Below are positions 9,701 through 22,288 of a stretch of 64,000 nt of DNA, in pieces (the first letter of the stretch is position 1; each line of letters starts with the position of its first letter). The translations under genes were made by a program, and so were the position numbers. The notes beneath the pieces were generated by a model that worked only from the letters and a program-made list of their open reading frames with translations, was not told where the DNA came from and did not search any database. The DNA is from Vigna angularis (lineage: Eukaryota > Streptophyta > Magnoliopsida > Fabales > Fabaceae), in contig NC_068972.1 of the NCBI RefSeq assembly GCF_016808095.1, positions 8,612,001 through 8,676,000 of the forward strand. The letters are read 5' to 3'.

Positions 9701-11290
9701 ATGGGGGAATCCAATGTTGTTAGCAAGAATAGCCTCTATACTACTTGTCCTAAAAAATGTGATGAAGATGCTCGTGTATCTGCAATGCTGCTTAGTACTG
9801 CTGTGGTGTATCCTGCAGTTCTGAATGCTGCTATTGAGCTCAACTTGTTTGAGATCATAGCCAAGGCAACACCACATGGTTCACTCGTGTCATCTCATGA
9901 AATTGCTTCTAAGCTCCTAAACCAGCACCCTGACTTGCCCAATAGGCTTGATCGCATGCTGCGTTTGCTTGCTAGTTATTCTGTTCTTACCACTTCAACA
10001 CGCACCACACAACATGGTGCCACTGAGACAGTTTATGGACTCTCACAAATTGGACAATACTATGCCCCTGATGCAACTAGAGGCTACTTCGCTTCTTTTG
10101 CATCCTTTCTCTCTTGTCCTGCACTCTCACCACTTTGGTAAATCATTTTAACTCTTATGCATGTCCTTCTTATCATTACTGTATCATGATGTGAATGAAA
10201 CTGGGATGAAGTTCTTTCAGTTTAGTTAGGTATACTATTAAATATGAGCTTTTCATTTATGACATCAATTTTTTGTTGACATAAAGGGTATGTGTAGTAT
10301 TATGAGAAGAATCTCAAACACTTTTTTCATAAAAGTCTAAATATTACGTCTGTGACTAAAAGTGTAGCCCTATTTTCCTTTTTTCTAACAAGGAAAGCTT
10401 ACTTTACTCCAATCTCTATTCTCAGGCTGAATTTCAAGGAAGCGGTGGTTGATGCAGACGTTGATTTGTTCAAGAAACTTCATGGGGTAACAACGTACCA
10501 GTACATGGAAAAGAATCCAAAAATGAACGAAATTTTTAACAAGTCTATGGCGGATTTGTGCGTAACAGATATGAATAGAATACTTGACATATATAATGGA
10601 TTTGAGGGAATATCAACGTTGGTCGATGTAGGAGGTGGAAATGGACAAAACCTGAAAATGATAGTCTCCAAATACCCTTCAATGAAAGGAATTAATTTTG
10701 ATCTGCCCCAAGTCATTGAGAATGCACCACTGCTATCAGGTAGCCTATTTAATGTTTTATTATATATCAAAGGGTTAATATAAAGATATAATAATTTAAA
10801 TTCTAAACTTTGTAAAATATTGTTAAGGGGTTGAGCATGTTGGAGGAGATATGTTTGCAAGTGTTCCAGAAGGTGACGCCATGACACTAAAGGTTAGTAT
10901 ACATGATAGTAAACACCTATTTCATGTATTGGATTAATCTAATTTCGTTTTAAGGTTGTATAAATATTTTTGTGTTTTATGATGTTGTTTTAGGCTGTCT
11001 TGCACAATTGGTCTGACGAGAAGTGCGTAGAAATATTGAGCAATTGTCAGAAAGCACTGTCTGGAGATGGGAAGGTGGTTGTTCTGGAATTCATAATGCC
11101 AGAAGAACCAGAAGCAACTGAACAATCTCAGCTTGTTTCGAGCCTGGACAACCTTATGTTTATCACAGCAGGTGGAAAGGAAAGAACTGAGAAAGAGTAC
11201 GAGAATTTGTGCAAGCTGGCTGGTTTTTCAAAATTTAATGTTGCTTGTCATGCGTCGTCTGGGCCGGGAGTGATGGAATTCTACAAATAG
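9701..11290 (+). CDS. O-methyltransferase, isoliquiritigenin (chalcone) 2'-O-methyltransferase-like, copy 1
   Basis: Exons 9701-10137, 10426-10739, 10828-10892 and 10994-11290 join in frame through GT-AG introns to give 370 aa, the usual length for plant class II S-adenosylmethionine O-methyltransferases. The N-terminal half is the dimerisation domain ([19 protein letters not shown]). The SAM-binding loop is [10 protein letters not shown], followed by [10 protein letters not shown] and EHVGGDMF. The catalytic-base region is LHNWSDEKC, with the His where COMT enzymes have HDW. The end is GVMEFYK. By recall, the closest family is Medicago isoliquiritigenin 2'-O-methyltransferase. That enzyme methylates a chalcone in the cytosol in legume flavonoid metabolism. 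Substrate is inferred: caffeate, chalcone and isoflavone enzymes of this family are hard to separate by eye. The gene looks intact and is a tandem duplicate of the gene at 15670. Confidence 0.9.
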
Positions 11291-11328
11291 CTGGTTAATA
11301 ATAATAGTTCAGTATTTTAAGTTCAAAC

Positions 11329-11334
11329 AATAAA
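11329..11334 (+). promoter_or_regulatory. Polyadenylation signal, O-methyltransferase copy 1
   Basis: AATAAA lies 39 bp after the stop codon and is conserved in the duplicate gene at 17288-17293. Confidence 0.6.
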
Positions 11335-11410
11335 GACTTCCATGTGAGGTGTTGGGTATCACCTGGTCAACTTTCCATTTTCATGTGATGTAACGTGTGA
11401 ACTTAACTAA

Positions 11411-12845
11411 TTTGTATTTTATAAATATATAAATATATATATATATATACTAAAAAAAAAGAAATAAATACTATTTTAATCTTTATTTTCATCCATTTGT
11501 TTATTATGATTTCTTTTTTCACGCTCAATTAAGTTTTTATTTTAATAAATTTTGTTCAATTTAATCACTTTCTATCTATGGCATTCTTTAAATTGTATGA
11601 AAGAGCATACACTATGACACTATTTGCATGATGTATGTTGTTTTTGCTTACGTGGCCTATTAGCATAGGAGATGTTGGATTGAGAAACTCGACCAACAGA
11701 AGAGAATCTCGACTATAAGTTCAACCAACAGAGGAGAAGATCGGTTGAGAAACTTAATCAACGTAACTCAACTGAGAAATTCGGCAAACAAGTCAGTAGT
11801 TTGTCACTTTTGTTCTGCGAGACACATAACCATTAACACCAGGATCTGTAGCCTCATTTTATTACCTAGTCAGAACCGTCACTAGTCATCACTTTGTTGC
11901 CATTAGAGCAATTACGCTTTCTAATGCTTTCTTTTTCTTCGTTATCCTCCACGAGGGTTTCAATTTTCTGAATCCATGATTGCAATAACAAAGTTCATGA
12001 TCTTTGTTGCCGCTTCACGTTTCACCTTTTCTATATCATTTAACCTATTTCTCCTTCCCTATTAATTTTAATTTTTGTTATTGTTAGTAATTAAATGCAA
12101 GTGTAAGTTGTGGGAAAGACGAGAATATGAAAAGATGAATCATTATTGTGATGACATTGGATCTTGTGAGTTTTTGGCAAAAACAAAAGTTGAAGGAGGT
12201 TGAGGTAGACCGTGATAGACAACACTGGCAAAGCCTCGATGGTGGTCAATGTTGCTAGTGGTGCTGGAGATGCAGTCGCAATGACATGATGAAAGGAAGA
12301 GATATGGAAGTGGAGAAGGATGTGCAAGGTTGAAGCTTTTCAGCCTCACTTTTTCTTTGTTAGCCTAGCTTTTTCTTTGCTTACCAAGCTTCTCGCCCTA
12401 TTTTGTAAGCTTTTCCATTAATAATTTTAACGGATAGAACAAACTAAATTAAACAAAATTTAATACTAGAAATCTAATTAACCGCGAAAAAAATAAGATG
12501 AAGTCAAAGTAAAACTATATATTTAATAGTAACAAAAATAGTATGAATTTATATGTCCTTAAACCATATTTAATATATTTTTACACGTAACAAATTGATT
12601 GAAGAGTTTAAAGAAATTTAAAAGACTATAAGACTAAGTTGATCCGCAAGTTGCAAAAGAGAAATGAAAATAAATTCGGCAGTTTTATTTTATCCTACTT
12701 TTAGAATAAAAATTGTTTTAATCAACAGTGGCAGTCCTTTTTAATCAATAAAAGTTGCAAATGTTTTAATTCATGCCAAATAGGAAAAAATTGTCAAGAA
12801 TTTTGAAATATAAATATTGAGAATTTTTTTAATCAATAGTGATAG
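11411..12845. other. Extra 1.4 kb present only downstream of copy 1
   Basis: This block has no counterpart after the second gene, where the flanking homologous parts are joined directly near 17375. It starts with an AT-rich stretch and contains short A/C-rich direct repeats such as ACTCGACCAACAGAAGAG and TTCAACCAACAGAGGAG (11690-11735). It carries no open frame that looks coding. It is either an insertion in copy 1 or a deletion in copy 2. Confidence 0.55.
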
Positions 12846-14494
12846 TCATTTTTAGTCCAGATCTATCACAACTTCTTTTCACGCCATTCAAGGTTGTTTT
12901 CATTTAATATTGATCATAATATGTATTGATTAGAATGATTTGTACGACTTAATTAGTTTTTTCTCTCTTTTTTCTAAACTTTCAATGGATGTTTTAACCT
13001 TGACAAAAAGAAAAAAACACAGGTAATTTTAGTTGAAATTTTTTCTTTTTCCACTAGAAAAAATATACACTTGAAAAATAATTTTTGTTATCAATATTAA
13101 CAAAGAAACTCTAATCAGTATCAATAAAAAAAATAGAAAATCTTAACTAACGTTAATAAAAATAATAATTGTAACTTATGTTACCGAAAACAATATATCT
13201 AATTGGTATTAGTTGATCAAATTGTAATTAACTTAACATGAAAATAATTTTAACTAATAAATTAAAAAGGAATGGTTCAACGTTACTTGGAAAATATCTT
13301 TAAGACTGACAAAATTAAATGTAACTAATGTTAATTAAGGATGAGAAAACGGAATAGCATGCATGGGTGAACTCAAATCCGTAAAAAAACGTGGGCTCAT
13401 TCCGCATATGTCTGATCCATATTACTCGCAGCCTGCATGAGTCTAGGACGGCCAATCCGCATAAAAAAAATTAAAAAAACAAAATTGGTTAGTCAATTCT
13501 TTGAAGCATCATCAGCTGTGGCTGCTTGTTCTTTGTACGATAATCTATGCTTTCTTCATGCGAGAAACTTCTCTCCCTGCCACCTTCATTGAAGGTATTC
13601 TGAACCAGTGCTACCAAGAGATTAGAAAACAGCATCCACTGGGGCATAAAGGAATTTTGACGTTGGTGTTTTTTTTGGACTTATTTAACATAAAAAAAAC
13701 ACTAACATCTTATTGGAGTCGTTAATTGACATAAGAAGCAAGACAACGTTGATTGATGTTAAAAATTATCTTTTTTTTTTACGTCAACATTGGAAATTAA
13801 TTTCTAACGGTAATTAAGGTTATCTTTTTTCATTTTCTGACATTAATTAACTCTTGTTTTTTTTAATAAATAGTGATCAATTTTTACGACTTGACGATAC
13901 CAATTAGTAAATGTAGTCTACTTTTGGTATTTTATATTTTCAGAAGTATTAAATATGAACTATAAAAAAAAAACTATCAAAAGTGAATAGTGTTGTAGTT
14001 AATGGTGATATATATTGACTATTAACCTCTTGATATTTTTTCTGGTTGAATTTTTCTTTTAACCATTTCTTAGCACCTCTATTTCAAAAAAAAGAAACTA
14101 ATAATTCTTACTTTGAGTTTCTCTTGAAGGGTAAAAATTATTAGAAAAATCAATTGCTACAAATCTTTAAACAAAACCATAACTTTTCAACGGTAGTTGG
14201 TAGTTTTCACATTATTATATATCAATGGTAGTTTTGGCATTATTATATCAATTTAGGATAGAAAAGAATTTTCAAACCGGTGACATTTCACGTAGCTAAC
14301 TGCTTCTTCTAGATTTTTTTTTTTAAAGATCTTTTTTTATTTTTTATCAATATTTTTTTTTTGTTTTTTCCAAACTTTTTAAAAATGTTTACATACTTAA
14401 ACTTTAAACTTTGAATTTTGATCTAAAACTTAAAAAATAGTACTTTTTGAAAAATAAATTTGGTAGTTTAGAATTGTTTTTCTAAAATAAATTA
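12846..14494. other. Spacer between O-methyltransferase duplicates
   Basis: 12850-13040 matches 17385-17570. The rest is AT-rich, with repeated GTTAA/TTAAC-type words around 13100-13340 and 13730-13860. It starts near 13054 with CACTAGAAAAAATA, which could be one end of a decayed CACTA-like element. A 74-codon open frame at 13501 has no recognisable domain. No gene is called. Confidence 0.45.

Positions 14495-14534
<40 letters not shown>
14495..14534. repeat. (AAT)n microsatellite
   Basis: About 13 perfect AAT units at the left edge of the second duplication copy. Confidence 0.9.
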
Positions 14535-14537
<3 letters not shown>

Positions 14538-14754
14538 TTGAATATAAATGACGATCTTTAAATTTTTTTTTTCCATAGTCTTTCAAGACTTGGAGAACTT
14601 GATAAATTGACGCGGTGAATAAATTATTTTTAGTGCTTGATTCCCACCGCATAGGGAAAAAAATCCCCTGACGAGAACAACGCAGCCTCATAATGTTCAA
14701 ACTCTTCCTTCATATTTTTCTATTTTCTCCTTTATGCAGTAGTCCCATTTACTT

Positions 14755-15370
14755 AAATAACTTAAAATCCATATTTTGACTTTTTACCATAAATAATTTT
14801 ACGACTTTCTCTTTAGAGCATTGTTCTTAATCTATTCTTAAATATAATTATAATTTCAATTTCTCTCTCATTTTAAAAGTATAATCATCCTTGAATAGTC
14901 AAAGTTACATAAAGATAGAGAAATTGAATATATTTTTATTAAGACAGTACAATGGGAAATATTATGTCTTTGTACGAGAAATAATACTTTGACACATAAA
15001 TTTTTACATTCATTATATTTTCTTTTTTTTTTTTTAATTACAAAATTTTACTTTTGTAAAACTATTTCACTTTCGTTTCATTAGATATGTCAAATAAACA
15101 TATGTCATGCTACTCTTACTCTATTTTTATATCACTTATGTGTACAAATCGAGATGCATTCCAGTTCGAGCATATTCTCTTTCATATCCATATATGGCAG
15201 ATTCAGATTCTTAAATTACATACCTATCAGCAACAGATCTTCTTCCCACTCAAGAGCATGTTATAGGTCAAATAGTAACTTCGTACCTCTCCCACATGAG
15301 GTCTAGAAAAGAACTTGACATGGCGAATAAGGCATATGTTACTAAAGAAAATATCATTTGCCAACATTCC
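14755..15370. other. Promoter sequence unique to copy 2
   Basis: Two blocks of about 160 and 400 bp interrupt the homology with the copy 1 promoter, separated by a matching piece around 14915-14975. They lie 300-900 bp upstream of the start codon. No TIR or target duplication was identified. They may make the two genes respond differently. Confidence 0.5.
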
Positions 15371-15578
15371 TGGTCTAATATTTTTATATCACTAAGAAAT
15401 CGAGTGAAACACTGTTTAAATATTTTTTTTTCTCTTTCAATCTTAAGAACAAAATAAAATCGTGAAAGACAAAATTATAAAATAAAAAGTATCTTTTATG
15501 TATAGTGATTCACCTAATGATATCACTTGTTTTTCACTAAAATAATTAGAAGACCTTCAATGTACAACTACAAACAGC

Positions 15579-15586
15579 TATAAAAA
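15579..15586 (+). promoter_or_regulatory. TATA box of second O-methyltransferase gene
   Basis: TATAAAAA lies 91 bp upstream of the start codon, in the same context as before the first gene. Confidence 0.75.
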
Positions 15587-15669
15587 GAGCACACCGAAGA
15601 GCAATTAAGCAGACAAATTGTAACCAAACCAGAAACCAAAGAACATTAGAGTTAAATTAAGAGTCAAGA

Positions 15670-17233
15670 ATGGGGGAATCCAATGTTGTTAGCACAACTT
15701 GTCCTAAAAAATGTGATGAAGATGCTCGTGTATCTGCAATGTTGGTTAGTACTACTGTGGTGTACCGTGCAGTTCTGAATGCTGCTATTGAGCTCAACCT
15801 GTTTGAGATCATAGCCAAGGCAACACCACACGGTTCATTCATGTCATCTCATGAAATTGCTTCTAAGCTCCCAAACCAGCATCCTGACTTGCCCGATAGG
15901 CTTGATCGCATGCTGCGTTTGCTTGCTAGTTATTCTGTTCTTACCACTTCAACACGCACCACACAACACGGTGCCACTGAGACAGTTTACGGACTCTCAC
16001 AAATTGGACAATACTATGCCCCTGAGGCAACTAGAGGCTACTTCGCTTCATTTGCATCCTTTCTCTCTTGTCCTGCGCTCTCACCACTTTGGTAAATCAT
16101 TTTAACTCTTATGCATGTCGCTCTGATTATTACTGTATGATGACATGAATGAAACTGGCATGAAGTTATTTCAGTTTAGTTTGGTATACTATTAAATATG
16201 AGCTTTTCATTTATGACTTTAAGTAAGATTTTTTTTTTTCATTTATTAAGAAGAATCTCAAACACTTTTTTCATAAAGTCTAAATATTAGGTCTGTGACT
16301 AAAAGTGTAGCCTTTTTTTCCATTTTTCAAAGAAGGAAAGCTTACTTTGCTCCCATCTCTTTTCTCAGGCTGAATTTCAAGGAAGCAGTGGTTGATGCAG
16401 ACGTTGATTTGTTCAAGAAACTTCATGGGATAACAAAGTACCAGTACATGGAAAAGAATCCAAAAATGAACGAACTTTTTAACAAGACTATGGCGGATTT
16501 GTGTGCAACAGATATGATTAGAGTACTTGAAATATATAATGGATTTGAGGGAATATCAACGTTGGTTGATGTAGGAGGTGGAAATGGACAAAACCTGAAA
16601 ATGATAGTCTCCAAATACCCTTCAATTCAAGGAATTAATTTTGATCTGCCCCAAGTCATTGAGAATGCACCACTGCTATCAGGTAGCCTGACATATTTAA
16701 TGTTTTATCATATATCGAAGGGTTAATATATAATAATTTAAATTCTAAACTTTGTAAAATATTGTTAAGGGGTTGAGCATGTTGGAGGAGATATGTTTGC
16801 AAGTGTTCCAGAGGGTGATGCCATGACACTAAAGGTTAGTATAAATGATAGTAAACACCTATTTCATGTATTGGATTAATCTAATTTCGTTTTAAGGTTG
16901 TATAAATATTTTTCTGTGTTTTATCATGTTGTTTATAAGGTTGTCTTGCACAATTGGACTGATGAGAAGTGCGTAGAAATTTTAAGCAATTGTCACAAAG
17001 CACTGTCTCCAAATGGGAAGGTGGTTGTTATGGAGATCATAATGCCAGAAGAACCAGAAGCGACTGAAGAATCTCAGCTTTTTTCCTGCCTCGACAACCT
17101 TATGTTTATCACAGCAGGTGGAAAGGAAAGAACTTTGAAACAGTACGAGAATTTGTGCAAGCTGGCTGGTTTTTCAAAATTTCATGTTGCTTGTGATGCC
17201 TCCTGGCCGGGAGTGATGGAATTCTACAAATAA
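15670..17233 (+). CDS. O-methyltransferase, isoliquiritigenin (chalcone) 2'-O-methyltransferase-like, copy 2
   Basis: Exons 15670-16091, 16369-16682, 16770-16834 and 16940-17233 join in frame to 364 aa. Exons 2 and 3 have the same lengths as in copy 1 (314 and 65 nt). Exon 1 is 15 nt shorter near the N-terminus and exon 4 is 3 nt shorter. The SAM loop [10 protein letters not shown], the LHNWTDEKC catalytic region and the GVMEFYK end are kept. Substitutions between the copies lie mostly outside these motifs, for example Tyr-Pro-Ala versus Tyr-Arg-Ala early in the protein and several changes around MADLCATDMIRVLEI. Function is as for copy 1: methylation of a phenolic substrate, probably a chalcone or related compound, using SAM in the cytosol. 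No stop or frameshift is seen, so both copies appear functional. The different upstream region may change expression. Confidence 0.9.
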
Positions 17234-17287
17234 GTTAATCAGCAATAGTTCAGGATGTTAATAAGGGTAAAAGCGTGAAGATCAAAC

Positions 17288-17293
17288 AATAAA
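17288..17293 (+). promoter_or_regulatory. Polyadenylation signal, O-methyltransferase copy 2
   Basis: AATAAA lies 54 bp after the stop codon, in sequence shared with copy 1. Confidence 0.6.
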
Positions 17294-17570
17294 GACTTCC
17301 ATGTGAGGTGTTGGTTACTACCTTCTTGTCAACTTTCCATTTTCATGTTATGTAACGTGTGCACTTAAATAGTTTTTAGTCAAAATCTATCACAACTTCT
17401 TTTGACGCCATTCAAGTTTGTTTTCATTTAATATTGATCACAATATGTATTGATTAGAATGATTTGTACGACTTAATTAGTTTTTTTTTTCTTCTAAACT
17501 TTCCATTGATGTTTTGACCTTGACAAAAAGAAAAAAAACACAGGTAATTTTAGTTGAAATTGTTTTCTTT

Positions 17571-18191
17571 ATACACAGGTAACATAAATTTTTTTTCTAA
17601 CTTAGAAAAAATGAAACTGAAAAAATGAAACTGACACCAGCGCCACCTGTTGTCGCCCAACACTATGATGAATGCTTCTTAGATGTGAGATTCAATTTGG
17701 TATCTTACACTTTTTCTCTTCTCAAACTTGTTAATGTTTTCTAATTGATAGAGCAATTACAACAATCAAGATCCCTCATTCCAATTACATCTTAAACCAC
17801 ATAAATCCTCACATTTACCAATCTATATGTAAGTAAAAACACAACCTTAGCTATGCAACACTGATTCATGATTCAAACATTTTGTACGACTAGACTTGAA
17901 GGAGGCTTTGTGATAATTGATAAGACATCCTCTACTAAAAAAATTTGAGTTAACTCATAATGAAAAGAGATGAAAGTTTCTATGAGAGGTGCGAGTTGTG
18001 TTTTTGTTTAGTTAAAGATGCTCACCTTGATTTTAAAAGAAGAAAGAAAAAGGATTTTACAACTTTTTAAATTAAAATAATTATTTTATCATTGTGCTTT
18101 TTAAAACTATTTATTTAAATTCAATATTTTTAAATTAAATTAATTATTTACAATGAAAAAATTCATGTTCATAGTACATATGTTTTCATTA

Positions 18192-18195
<4 letters not shown>
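17571..18195. other. Intergenic, no gene seen
   Basis: Sequence with moderate complexity at 17630-17960 and AT-rich sequence after that. No open frame or repeat border could be supported. Confidence 0.45.

Positions 18196-18243
<48 letters not shown>
18196..18243. repeat. (AT)n microsatellite
   Basis: About 24 AT units. Confidence 0.9.
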
Positions 18244-18248
<5 letters not shown>

Positions 18249-18277
18249 GGGAATAGGGTGGGATGTTGATTATATGA

Positions 18278-18930
18278 AATCTATATTATACTATTAGAAC
18301 AAAAATAGTGTAATATTTTGAGCTTTTAACGGTGAATTCGCGAATGACATCATATCAGGAGACGTTTACGTTAACTTAACGTCGAATTTTGTGAATATAT
18401 GATGTTAATCAATTTTTTTTTGTTTTTTTAATTAATTGTGATATTTTTTTACAACTCTATGAGACTGAAAAATAGAAAAACAACCAATTTCAGTTTTTGG
18501 TATTTTATAAAGCAAGAACTATGAACGTAGGATCAACAACAAGCAACAATAAATAACAACAAACAAGTTCAAACAAACAACAAACAAGTTCAACAAATAA
18601 CGAAAACGAAAACTAACCTTAGGTTTGTCTGAATAAAGTGTATGACAAGAGAAAGCAGAATGCGCCTAAACGAAAATCATACATAAAGTAGTTAATTAAC
18701 ATGCATTTGTATCAAATGAAAGAAATATTACATGGGATGATCGTCAAATTTCGTTCAAGAAAAGTTTGAGAAGAGAAGAGGGTCTCGCGCACTAAGATAA
18801 AATGAATGAATTTTCAATTTCTCGCTCCGATTTTTATTGAATTCACTAATCTTTTCACCTCTAAAACTGGGGTATTGGACGTTTAATATCCTTTTACGTC
18901 AAATTACAACTCTATACGGACGTTTAATAA
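18278..18930 (-). mobile_element. Decayed CACTA-like element, relative of 35591-36274
   Basis: The part 18375-18610 is a reverse-orientation relative of 36010-36240. Both share a stretch around TTTTTGGTATTTTATAAAGC and then a run of CAACAA/AACAAG words. The left end has AGAACAAAAATAGTGTAATA, resembling the terminal sequence of the better-preserved copy. Borders are approximate and no target duplication is seen. There is no coding sequence. Confidence 0.5.
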
Positions 18931-19573
18931 TTTGCATTTATTTAGAAAGGTATAAGAGAACATGAAATAAAAAAACATATAAAAGAATTTAATAAAAAAA
19001 TATAATGAAAAACAAATTATCATGTTTTAGAGATAAATGAGTGAATAAGTTATAAATTATAGAAAAAAAATACAAAATGTTAAAGGTAATAATAAATTAT
19101 CATTCAATCTTTTTATCATATTTTACTCAATTACATGTATTATTTTCATAAGTCGTAATCTTTATAATAAAGATAGATAAAAAACATGTACTGAATTATA
19201 GATCAATTACCAAGAGATCTTTAAGAAATTATTCTCCCCAATATTTATTATTAATCACTTACGGTTTTAAAAAAAATTTGTGATTGAATAGTATATTTTA
19301 GATAATTGTCCATATCACCCAATTTACCATTTTAAAAAATCTGAAATTATTATCTTAGATTATTGAATAATTTCCGGCCTTTCACCTCCAACTTTGAGAT
19401 AAGTGTTTTTAATTGCTCTAATCCCTTTGCTCTCCAACTACCCCTGCTTGCTGTAGTCAGAGCACAAACCTTTCTCTCTTTCTCTTTAACTCGCTCTTCC
19501 TCTCCGGAAGTTGAAGAAGGCCTTCTGCAACGTCCTCTCGCGATTGAGCTTCACGTCAGATCCAGAGACGATT
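18931..19573. other. AT-rich spacer, then 5' region of the RRM gene
   Basis: 18931-19350 is AT-rich with nothing recognised. From about 19370 base composition rises and CT-rich runs appear, typical of a plant 5'UTR. No TATA box was identified. Confidence 0.5.
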
Positions 19574-22288
19574 ATGTCTGGCAACTCCAATTGCAGTGTT
19601 TACATAGGTAAACTCACTTTTTTTACTTTCAATCTCCTTTGAACTCTGTACAATTTTTTTTTGTCATTATTCATTTATTAAATAGTTATGTATTTTCTCT
19701 AAAATATTCAATTTGATTACCTGAATTTGAACATTTTAAGGAGGCATTCGCCAACTAAGGGAGATAAATTAGGGTTTTACAATGTGGTTCTCAGTGTTTT
19801 GTATTTTGTTTGCGATATTTATAGCTTATGCATGTCATAGGAATCTCTACTTCGGTTTTTCGCAACTTAACATGTCAACCTTGGTGGAAATTGTGAGTGG
19901 TTTAGAGTTTTGTTTAGGATATCTCTATTTTTTTCTTTTAAATATTTTTCTTTGCTGTCTCCTGCTTTCCTCGTCTGTTTTTTGGGTAGCATGTTACAAC
20001 TTGTACTATTGATTGTAGTCACCGCTGAAGATTTTTCTGTTACTTTAGCTGGAGTAAAGCAAGTTTCCTCTTTAGTGGTTTGGGAAGAGTATTGAATGTA
20101 TTTGGAGCTCTGTGGGAATATATCTTTCACATTTTTGAAACAAAGTGGTAGATACATGTCATGTGTTCTTATCTTGTAATTTTTTTTTTCCACGCTGTTC
20201 TGAACTTGTTTGAAACAAAGGTTATGTTAAACTTTTGTGAGAACAAGAGTGAATTGTAATACTTTGTATGGTGATATGTTTTTGAAGGTGGAGAAGTTGA
20301 AGATTAAGTTGATTTATCACATTTTCTGTACGCTATTTTGTTTTTGTTTTTAGAGAACATGTAGTGATAGGATTTTTTGTTGTGGTAAGAGGATTTTGTT
20401 GGAAGGAAAAGGAAGGAGTGTACATAGGAAGGAAAAGAAAGACCTTAGACTAATTTATAGGTTAATTACTAAGGAAATAAAGGTAATCGAACAATATCCT
20501 TTGTTAATGACATGGCCCAAAGCTTACCTGCGAGTTCAGGTATTCCCTTGAACGCTTGAACATTTCTTTCTAGCTACTGGAGACATCATACACCAACAAA
20601 TAGAGCATTCTACAAATAGCTTTTATTCTAATAGAATATAAAACTTAAATTGGAGAGGAAAGAGGGAAAGTACTACATGATAATCTCCCTTATGTGAAAG
20701 GTTTAATTGATAGAAGTTATTCTTTGATAAATGTGCGTAATAATATTAACACGATCGGATGTTTCACTACTATGATGGTAGAATGTATTTCTTTTTTCTC
20801 CCAGTTGCCTTTACTGCCTAAAGTTGTACTTTTACACTTTTTTATCCAAACTAGCTTTTATGTTATTATTTTCAGGGGATTCTTGAACTGGATTTCAATC
20901 TGGTTGATTGAGATGTTTAATATTTTTGTAAATATAAGTTTTTAATTGCTTCTAGATAATTGGATTTATGCACAAGTATATATATATATATATATATAAT
21001 AGCAGGGTGCTGATTTGGTTACTTCTATTTGACTCAGGCAATCTAGATGAGAGGGTGACAGAGAGAGTCTTGTATGATATATTAATCCAAGCAGGACGAG
21101 TGGTAGATTTGCACATTCCTAAAGATAAGGAAACTGAGAAACCGAAAGGTTATGCCTTTGCAGAATATGAAACTGATGAGATTGCAGATTATGCTGTCCG
21201 ACTTTTCTCGGGCCTTGTAACTCTCTATAACAGAACACTCAAGTTTGCAGTACGTTCTAAAAATCTCTGCTTTCAACCTGTTAGATATGTTTTAGTCTTA
21301 GTTTTAAATTGTTAATTGAAAATTTAGCATTATTGAGTGGCAGTTTGCAAAATATGCAGCCTTGTAGTATTGGTTGTAACTGGGTTTGTGGGATCATGGA
21401 TGCACCTCTTTTAACTTTTTGGGCGTATTTGGTAGATGTGTTTGAATGGCAACGAAACATGGGTTTTATTCTGTGTTTTGTTCTTTTGAATAACAGAGAG
21501 AAATTGTGTGTACATTCATTATAAGCTTTATGGGCAATAGACGCCATCAACTTAATTTCGTTTCCCTACATTTTTGTTACAATAGGTCTTTTGGTTAAAT
21601 GGATGCCCCAACCATTAAATCTCTACCCTTCATTAATTTTCGTTCGCATGCATTTTTTTCCTGGTTCTTTTTTATTTTCAAACATTTCTTCGCACAAGCT
21701 TCCATGGCTCTTTTTCACTGATTAATGAAATTTTCCAATTTTTTCAGAGTTTGGGTGTTTTCCTTGCACATTTCATGTTTTTTATTCTCTTTTACCCGTA
21801 TGACATGCTCTGTCTGCCTATAAACAGATGTCTGGGAGAGACAAGACTACACTTAATGGCTCTACAGCAGTTACCCCCACATCAAATTCTTCTCAAAGAC
21901 CAAGGCCATATGCAGTCGCAATAAATAATTCAGAAAATTTCCAGCACCCTGCCAGGCTATCAACTTCTGATCGATTTTCAGATTATGCAGTAAATCATTC
22001 CCAAGGTAGTGTATTGTCTCACTAACGTGCTAAAAAAATTTCACGCATAGATTGACAGTAGAAGAATCTTACTAAAACATAGCTTAACTCTTGCTGAGCA
22101 ATTTTGTTTTTTGTTTTAATTCAATGCCAGTTCCTCCTATTCGTGTAACTAGTGGGAATGGATCTCACTATAGTGGCAACAATTATGAATACAGCAGGAG
22201 AGCTTTTGGGGCAACATTGGATAGCATTAGCCGTAATAGGTCACGCCGCTTTGATAGAAGTAGCCCAATCTCTTACCCACATTACTAA
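19574..22288 (+). CDS. RRM RNA-binding protein, RBM7-like
   Basis: Four exons, 19574-19607, 21038-21249, 21828-22005 and 22131-22288, join in frame to 193 aa. The start is chosen because MSGNSNCSVYIGNLDE leads straight into the first strand of an RNA recognition motif: VYIGNL is RNP2, and KGYAFAEYET (about residues 51-60) is RNP1. The RRM fills residues 8-83. The rest is Ser/Asn/Arg-rich and ends RRFDRSSPISYPHY. The helix segment (LYDILIQAGRVVDLHIPKDKE) resembles RBM7, the RRM subunit of the nuclear exosome targeting complex; SF3B4-type proteins are the alternative. The role in nuclear RNA handling is therefore inferred. Intron 1 is 1.43 kb, splits codon 12 and contains an (AT)n run near 20976-20998. 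A few hundred bases of likely 3'UTR follow. Confidence 0.8.

Larger units (their letters stand above)
9100..11410 (+). repeat. Tandem gene duplication, copy 1
   Basis: The upstream flank (from about 9100), the whole gene and the 3' flank match the copy starting near 14536. Shared blocks include the 5' flank around GATTCCCACCGCATA (9217 and 14640), the promoter (9590-9700 and 15560-15669), all exons and introns, and the region after the poly(A) signal. The match stops at about 11410 and resumes at about 12850-13040 (against 17385-17570), so one copy has gained or lost about 1.4 kb. Confidence 0.85.
14536..17570 (+). repeat. Tandem gene duplication, copy 2
   Basis: Counterpart of 9100-11410 plus 12850-13040. 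Relative to copy 1, its promoter is longer: blocks at about 14755-14915 and 14975-15370 have no equivalent upstream of the first gene. Confidence 0.85.

Noticed and set aside
13501..13725. 74-codon open frame between the O-methyltransferase genes.
   Set aside because: No recognisable domain, no promoter or splice context, and its end is low-complexity.
13054..14047. Possible CACTA element (CACTAGAAAAAATA at 13054 and CAACCAGAAAAAATATC on the other strand ending at 14047).
   Set aside because: The ends match only partly, no 3-bp duplication was found and the interior matches nothing else in the window. Kept only as a hint.
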